A DNA stretch of 9,661 nt, taken from NCBI GenBank assembly GCA_023301015.1, contig JALZVI010000216.1, positions 1-9,661 on the forward strand, read 5' to 3'. Shown in pieces: positions 4,655 to 9,661 of the stretch. This stretch comes from Rickettsiales bacterium. GTDB taxonomy: Bacteria; Pseudomonadota; Alphaproteobacteria; Rickettsiales; 21-14-0-20-44-7. The notes under the pieces are model-generated. The model worked only from the letters and a program-made list of their open reading frames with translations. It searched no databases and had not been told where the DNA came from. Within the stretch, counting starts at the first letter, position 1, and every line of letters starts with the position of its first letter. Made by a program: the position numbers and the translations under genes.

Positions 4655-7600
4655 CTTTCTTTTGCTTTATTAACTAATTCACCATAATAAACAGCAGTCT
4701 CTAAATCCAGTAGATTTAGTATTCCCATTTGCCTAAAAGCCTCTGTGTCTTTGAATCCTTCTTCACCTACATCACCGTAGTAATGAAATATCTTATTTGC
4801 TCTTGCCTCCTTATCAGTTTCAAATTTTAACCCAAAAACAAATCTATCAATCTCTTTGTTTCCAATCTTTTTTATTGCGGAAGCAATTTCCTTACCTACT
4901 TTTCTGGTTATGCTACTGTCATATTTACTAGCTCTTTTATCAAATTCTTCCGGACTTATTTTGTTACTAAGTAACTCCTTTACATCTCTTTCTAAGTCAA
5001 TTTTTTCTAGCTTGTTCTTGACTTTAATATCGATTATTTTATCCTTAAAAGGCGCCATCTTGTTTATATCTCTCTGAAATTCAGATGTAACTCCGTAAAC
5101 TCTTTTTACAGTAGATTTTTTAAGATTGTCCATAAAGCTTCCGGCTTCTTTAAGACTACCATCACTTAGGCTTATCGCATCTGCACCTCCGTATATTAAG
5201 CCTATATACGGATTCGTACTTGGAGTTGTGATAAAACTCTCTACAGCTCCTTTTAGTTTAGCAGGAGACATTCTATTGTTTCTTCCAAACTCTTTATAAA
5301 AGTTTTCAATATTATTATCCCTCATACCCTCTAGACTTTCAAGATCCTTATCGTTATTAGTGTCCCAAGTAAGGTCTTGACCTCTATAAAAATCATACCC
5401 CGTCCCATAGGTTAAAACCGATTTAGCTAAGGGGTTTCTTGTTAAGAACCCAGATAGCGAGGTTAAGTCTACAGGCATTATGTTATTATTAAAGCTGTTT
5501 CCTATTTCTTTAAACACTTCTTTGGACGGCTTTCTGTCTACTCCAGCGCGCTTGCTTATAAAATGATTTATAGCGTTATCAGTTAATGTCAGCAAAGGTA
5601 TCATAGGCTGTGTCTTGGCTATTTGAATATATGCCCAATTACCGTCTTCGTCTTTGTAGCCTAATGGAACGATGCCGTATTTTTCTTTTTTATAAGAACT
5701 TACACCACTCATTGTCTCTAGGTATATTTCGTCAATTGTCTTTTCTTCTTCATCGTCTTTAAACAATGCTATTGCTGCAAATCCTAATCCAACAATAGTA
5801 CCACTAAAAATAGAAGCTCCTTGCGCCATCCTAAGAATCGTAGTTGCTGGGTCTTTTCTTATTGCATCTGCAACTACTCTAGTTCCTTGAACAGCAGTGT
5901 TTACGTAAGGAATAAAAGCCTCTAAGTCTTTAGTAACCGCACCGCCTTGATTAAAGTCTAAGATGCTACGGGCTTCTGCAACTGCTCTGTTGTATATCAA
6001 ATCCTTAGTCTCTTGATTAGTTACCTCGGAAATATCCTTGTAGCCCATTTTATTTAACTCATTTTTCACCGTCTTGCCCATCAAGGCAATTCTAAACATC
6101 ATTTCGCTGTAAGTTGATAGTTTCTGAAATGTTGCTGCTGAAAATAATTTACCCGTTATGTGTTTTGTTCTTGGACTTAAAATCTTATTGAATACCTTAG
6201 ATACATCACTTCCTTCTTTAATACGTCCTTGTTGGCTTAAAAACTGCATATCTCCACCGTATTCAACGTATTTGTTAAATAGGTTCTCGGCACTTACATT
6301 TTTATTTTTGCTTATTGCAATTTGCCTTATAGCCTTAATAGCATCTACCGATACGTCAAATAATGCTTTAGGTACAAACACACTATATTGTGGGCTAAAT
6401 ATCGATAGGAATAAGAAATCACGAGGCGTATTTACAATAGGGAAAGTAGGGTTTATTCCTGTGGCAACACCTTTCAATAAACTACTTCCAGTCCACGTAG
6501 ATATAATTGATTTTACATCGGCATTCAAAAACCCCTCAACATTATCAAACCAACTATCGTGTAATCCTTGCTCAATGAAAAATTCATTTTGAACTCCATC
6601 TATATAGTAATAGGCTTTTCCGAAGTTTTTAGGTGTCTTATCGTATTTATAAATAGGATTTCCGTTTTTGTTCTTTGGTGTCTTCGGATTGTCAATAATC
6701 TTACTGTCTAACTCTTTAAAGTAATCGTAGAATTTAGAATCTTCATCGCTCCAGTTTTTCTTGTTTGCTTTATCTTTTTTAAGAGCTTCAAAACGTTTCT
6801 TTGCTTTAGGATATTCCTTAGTAATAAACTGTCGGTTAACATTGTTTTGAGCTATCGCCTTATACCTTCCTGCAATAGTTGTGCTCAACAACCACTCGCT
6901 ATTACGTACCAATGCACCGCTACTACCGTCGCCTAAATTAGATAATATATCTCCAGATAATCCTCCTGTATCTTTAATTCCGTCTGGCTTACGACCCCCT
7001 AAAGACACGCTTCCTTCAAAATCAGTAATATGCTGAACAAACAATCGGGGTTGGTAGTCAGCTCCTTTAAGCGTGTCGTATGTAGCTTTAGATATTAGAC
7101 CGTTATTGCGCATATCGTCTAAAACCTTAGCGTAAACTTCAAAGTATGCATCAGCTCTTTTGCTTATATCTGCAAACTTTTTATCCCCTAATTTAGACTC
7201 CCAATGTTTTAATGCTTTTTTTGCAATAGCGCCATTAATAAAACCTGGATTTGTAGGTGCTGGCAGTCCTCTTTTTGCTCTGTTCTCTGCAATAGCAAGG
7301 AACCGTCTTAATACAATAACTTTATCTAAGATTACCCTATCCTTTTGGTTAATATAGGTCCAAGACTTGTCTTTTAAACTTATCTTGTCCCCGTATATTT
7401 TAGAGTACGCATCGTCATATATCCTCTTAGCCTTACCGCTAGATCCGTGACCATTTATAAGTAGGTCGTAAACAGATTGCATCCCAGAAGCATCTAGTAG
7501 TTTTTTAGCAATGAATTGACGATCACTATATGCTTGTATTATTTTACGCCCTCGATTTTTTGCACGCTTTTTGAAGGGTACTGTCTTGTTCAATTCTGCA

Positions 7601-9661
7601 TCGTCACGCTCAAAAACAGCTTCGGTGTGCCCAAAACTTTCCTCTGGAGTTTGATTGCTTAAAGCCATAGAAGCGAGTAGGGCATCGCTGTTAACTTCTT
7701 TCTTTTCCTTATTGGTTAGGCTTTTGTACCAATCACTTTTCTTAATTTCTGCAATAGCTTTTTCTACCGCATCTTTAAGAGTTACACCGCCTTCAATACT
7801 GGCGCGTATGGATTTTATTGCTGCTTGAGCAAGAACTACGGGTATGTTAATTCCTAGTGTAGAATTACCAAAATCGTTTAAATCCTTTTCCCAATTATCT
7901 AATTGGTCGAGGACTTTTTTTGTTTTGGAATCACTTTTTGTTTTCTGTCCTGCACGTTCTTGAACGCTTGTAGTTTCAGTCGTTCTATTCTGCTCATTCT
8001 CGGTGTTTCCTTCTTGTTTTCCATATTGTTCTTCTAAATATTCAATTACTTCTGCGTCTGTAAGTTCACTTAGGTAGGTTTCCTCCACCTCTACAGCTTC
8101 AAAGATAGCTAAATCTTTGACACTTAATGAGTTTTTATACGCTTCTAGTTCTTGCTCTTGTAGCTTCTTCTCACCCTCTAAAGCTTCTTCAATAACTTGG
8201 TTCTCAATTTGGTTTCTGCTATCTGAACTTAAAATTATATCTATTAAAGCGGCTCTAACCTCATAAACATCAAGGTCTATTGGGCTATTCTCTGCAATTA
8301 TCTCTGCGGCTCTTTCTATTGATGGTAATGAACTATCTTTTTCATAACGTTGATTACCTCTACTAACCCATTTAATCTCTTTCTTAGACGCTCCTGTTTC
8401 TTTAGAAGCAGAGGTAGCGCTTATCGCATTACCACGCACAACAAAATCTCTAGCCGCTGTGTACGCGTCATTAGGTTCGCTGTTTTCTAAAGCGGTGTTT
8501 AGTTTTGCCTTGCGCTCTTTGGTCGTTTGTTGCTCTGTAATGGTGCCGGTTGCTTTGGACTCAATATCAGACCATAATCCATTTTTTACTAAAACTTTTC
8601 CTTTTGGGTTTTTCTTGGTTGGCTTTACTTTACGTTCTATAAATTTTTGTACTGGCTTGCCGGTCTTTGGGTTTACAGCAGAAACAACTCTACCATCTGC
8701 ATCCGAAGTAACATCGTATTTAGAACCTTTATTTGACGTTACAGATTTTACAGTAGTCTTAGGTGCTATTTCAGCCTTTCCTTCACTTGATTTATTGTCA
8801 ACGGTGGGTTGTACTGCTGTATCTTTCCCTTGTTGTATGTTTGACTCAACTCTAGGTTGAACCTCTGCATTAGGTGTAGTATTTGTGCTCTGTGCGCTTT
8901 CATTCGGTGTCAAGTAGTTTTCAAAATTAGATATTACATCTTCTGTTTTTAAGTCTGTTTGTTTATTTATGAAGGAAGCGATAAAGTTTTTAATTTTATC
9001 ATAAAATGATAAGCTTTCTCCCTTTATTTTCGACCTAAAATTGTCATTACTTAAAAATTCTGCAACAAATTCTGCGGTATTTTTAAACCCGTATTCAGTA
9101 TTTAAGAATGTTTTTTTACTGTTATAAATTTCTGTTATTCCGTTTTTGAAATCTGTTTCTTCTGGTGTTAAACTTTCTGAATCTTTACTTATTAAAACGG
9201 CTGCGGTATATGCATGAGAAGCCTCGTGTTGCACTACATTTGTTCCATTTGACTTTTTATCTAAATATTTCGGATTTATGAGTATGTAGCCGTCACCCAC
9301 ATATTTACCTCCTTCAACATCTAGTAATGGATTTTCCCTCAATTGGTCGTTAAGTAATACAACCTTTACGCCGGCTTTTTTTGCTAAATCAAAAACCTTT
9401 TTATTGGTAAAGCTATTTTCATATTCTGTTATGTCCTTATGGGGTTGTTCTGAAACTTCTTTTGATAGAAATGTCGAGAATTGTCTTATATCACCAGAAA
9501 CTTCATTGTTTTTTATTTGACTAGGATTCGGATTACCACCATCAATATCTTCGGAAACCTTACTGTCATTAGTCTGGCTTATTTGATTGGGTTTTGATTT
9601 TGAATCAATTTTTTGTATAAAAATATATTGATCCTTACCGTCTATTTTTTTAGCCTTACCA
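4648..9661 (-). CDS. Giant phage polyvalent-type protein with zincin metallopeptidase domain; 5' end beyond window
   Basis: The frame is open from the TAA at 4648-4650 to the right edge, giving at least 1670 residues (numbered here from the edge). The TTG at 9342 is only an internal Leu codon, because 106 in-frame codons precede it. Residues 80-210 form a zincin domain: KKVFDLAKKAGVKVV, the edge strand DGYILINPKYLD, the zinc site HEASH (145-149, HExxH) and EFVAEFLSN (197-205), where E197 is the likely third ligand. Low-complexity Thr/Asn/Gln/Ser linkers lie at about 252-311 and 547-582, with an acidic helical stretch between. From about 600 a long helical region follows, with INPTFPIVNTPRDF near 1060 and a hydrophobic helix at about 1280-1300 (GTIVGLGFAAIALF) ahead of acidic residues. 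Zincin plus long uncharacterised modules matches the 'polyvalent proteins' of phages and conjugative elements, often delivered with the DNA. The C-terminal part recalls an LPD38-type region, unconfirmed. A structural or ejected virion role is possible. Confidence 0.8.
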   Translation of the reverse strand, partial: GKAKKIDGKDQYIFIQKIDSKSKPNQISQTNDSKVSEDIDGGNPNPSQIKNNEVSGDIRQFSTFLSKEVSEQPHKDITEYENSFTNKKVFDLAKKAGVKVVLLNDQLRENPLLDVEGGKYVGDGYILINPKYLDKKSNGTNVVQHEASHAYTAAVLISKDSESLTPEETDFKNGITEIYNSKKTFLNTEYGFKNTAEFVAEFLSNDNFRSKIKGESLSFYDKIKNFIASFINKQTDLKTEDVISNFENYLTPNESAQSTNTTPNAEVQPRVESNIQQGKDTAVQPTVDNKSSEGKAEIAPKTTVKSVTSNKGSKYDVTSDADGRVVSAVNPKTGKPVQKFIERKVKPTKKNPKGKVLVKNGLWSDIESKATGTITEQQTTKERKAKLNTALENSEPNDAYTAARDFVVRGNAISATSASKETGASKKEIKWVSRGNQRYEKDSSLPSIERAAEIIAENSPIDLDVYEVRAALIDIILSSDSRNQIENQVIEEALEGEKKLQEQELEAYKNSLSVKDLAIFEAVEVEETYLSELTDAEVIEYLEEQYGKQEGNTENEQNRTTETTSVQERAGQKTKSDSKTKKVLDQLDNWEKDLNDFGNSTLGINIPVVLAQAAIKSIRASIEGGVTLKDAVEKAIAEIKKSDWYKSLTNKEKKEVNSDALLASMALSNQTPEESFGHTEAVFERDDAELNKTVPFKKRAKNRGRKIIQAYSDRQFIAKKLLDASGMQSVYDLLINGHGSSGKAKRIYDDAYSKIYGDKISLKDKSWTYINQKDRVILDKVIVLRRFLAIAENRAKRGLPAPTNPGFINGAIAKKALKHWESKLGDKKFADISKRADAYFEVYAKVLDDMRNNGLISKATYDTLKGADYQPRLFVQHITDFEGSVSLGGRKPDGIKDTGGLSGDILSNLGDGSSGALVRNSEWLLSTTIAGRYKAIAQNNVNRQFITKEYPKAKKRFEALKKDKANKKNWSDEDSKFYDYFKELDSKIIDNPKTPKNKNGNPIYKYDKTPKNFGKAYYYIDGVQNEFFIEQGLHDSWFDNVEGFLNADVKSIISTWTGSSLLKGVATGINPTFPIVNTPRDFLFLSIFSPQYSVFVPKALFDVSVDAIKAIRQIAISKNKNVSAENLFNKYVEYGGDMQFLSQQGRIKEGSDVSKVFNKILSPRTKHITGKLFSAATFQKLSTYSEMMFRIALMGKTVKNELNKMGYKDISEVTNQETKDLIYNRAVAEARSILDFNQGGAVTKDLEAFIPYVNTAVQGTRVVADAIRKDPATTILRMAQGASIFSGTIVGLGFAAIALFKDDEEEKTIDEIYLETMSGVSSYKKEKYGIVPLGYKDEDGNWAYIQIAKTQPMIPLLTLTDNAINHFISKRAGVDRKPSKEVFKEIGNSFNNNIMPVDLTSLSGFLTRNPLAKSVLTYGTGYDFYRGQDLTWDTNNDKDLESLEGMRDNNIENFYKEFGRNNRMSPAKLKGAVESFITTPSTNPYIGLIYGGADAISLSDGSLKEAGSFMDNLKKSTVKRVYGVTSEFQRDINKMAPFKDKIIDIKVKNKLEKIDLERDVKELLSNKISPEEFDKRASKYDSSITRKVGKEIASAIKKIGNKEIDRFVFGLKFETDKEARANKIFHYYGDVGEEGFKDTEAFRQMGILNLLDLETAVYYGELVNKAKESQ

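Noticed and set aside
6158..6592. 144-aa open frame on the + strand
   Set aside because: It is antisense to the C-terminal helical region of the giant protein, has no leader of the type seen before real genes here, and has no recognisable motif.
8459..8860. 133-aa open frame on the + strand
   Set aside because: It lies wholly antisense to the linker region of the giant protein, where the minus-strand frame is continuous and gives sensible protein. It is a shadow frame rich in Phe, Leu, Ser and Val.
1..9661. CRISPR array, tRNA, rRNA, insertion sequence or replication origin
   Set aside because: No regularly spaced identical repeats, no cloverleaf or CCA-type tRNA pattern, no transposase with terminal repeats and no iteron cluster were seen.

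Overview
The window is AT-rich DNA, probably from a member of the Bacteroidota (Flavobacteriia-like) or a phage/prophage of such a host. The reasons are the A-rich gene leaders with no Shine-Dalgarno sequence before any start, and the gene content: a DUF551 protein, an orphan DNA methyltransferase, a tyrosine recombinase, an MmcB-like nuclease and a giant phage-type 'polyvalent' protein. No taxonomic marker gene is present, so this assignment is an inference.

Layout. Bases 1-3290, + strand: the tail of one gene, then six mostly small genes (DUF551 protein; 79-aa and 91-aa unknowns; 206-aa unknown; beta-class DNA methyltransferase; 72-aa unknown). They are separated by unusually long, structured, non-coding spacers. 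Bases 3337-4654, + strand: a two-gene unit of tyrosine recombinase and PD-(D/E)XK nuclease, spaced 13 bases apart. Bases 4648-9661, - strand: one very large gene converging on that unit with a 7-base overlap. It stays open through the right edge of the window. It encodes a zincin-like metallopeptidase domain (HEASH...EFVAE), low-complexity linkers and a long C-terminal region resembling phage polyvalent/ejected proteins.

Main observation. The spacers between about 713 and 3290 behave like integron attC sites. Boundaries of the form GTTRRRY or near it occur at 713, 1252, 2045 and 3017. For three consecutive genes the 7-mer before the gene is the exact reverse complement of a 7-mer after the same gene: GTTAACT/AGTTAAC, GTTAGGT/ACCTAAC and GTTATAT/ATATAAC. 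Between genes, the outgoing and incoming boxes enclose hairpin stems with unpaired spacers. This is the geometry of gene cassettes, one ORF each, all in the same orientation. No IntI-type integrase is visible. The adjacent recombinase is short and lacks the IntI-specific insertion. The block could be a cassette cluster lacking an integron integrase (CALIN-like), part of a phage-borne array, or a related system using another recombinase.

How the parts may work together (inference): the array supplies interchangeable accessory genes, including a methyltransferase that could protect DNA from host restriction. The recombinase could integrate the element. The giant protein, if it is ejected with the DNA like other polyvalent proteins, could act early in infection. 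The nuclease next to the recombinase may process DNA. None of these roles is demonstrated by sequence alone.
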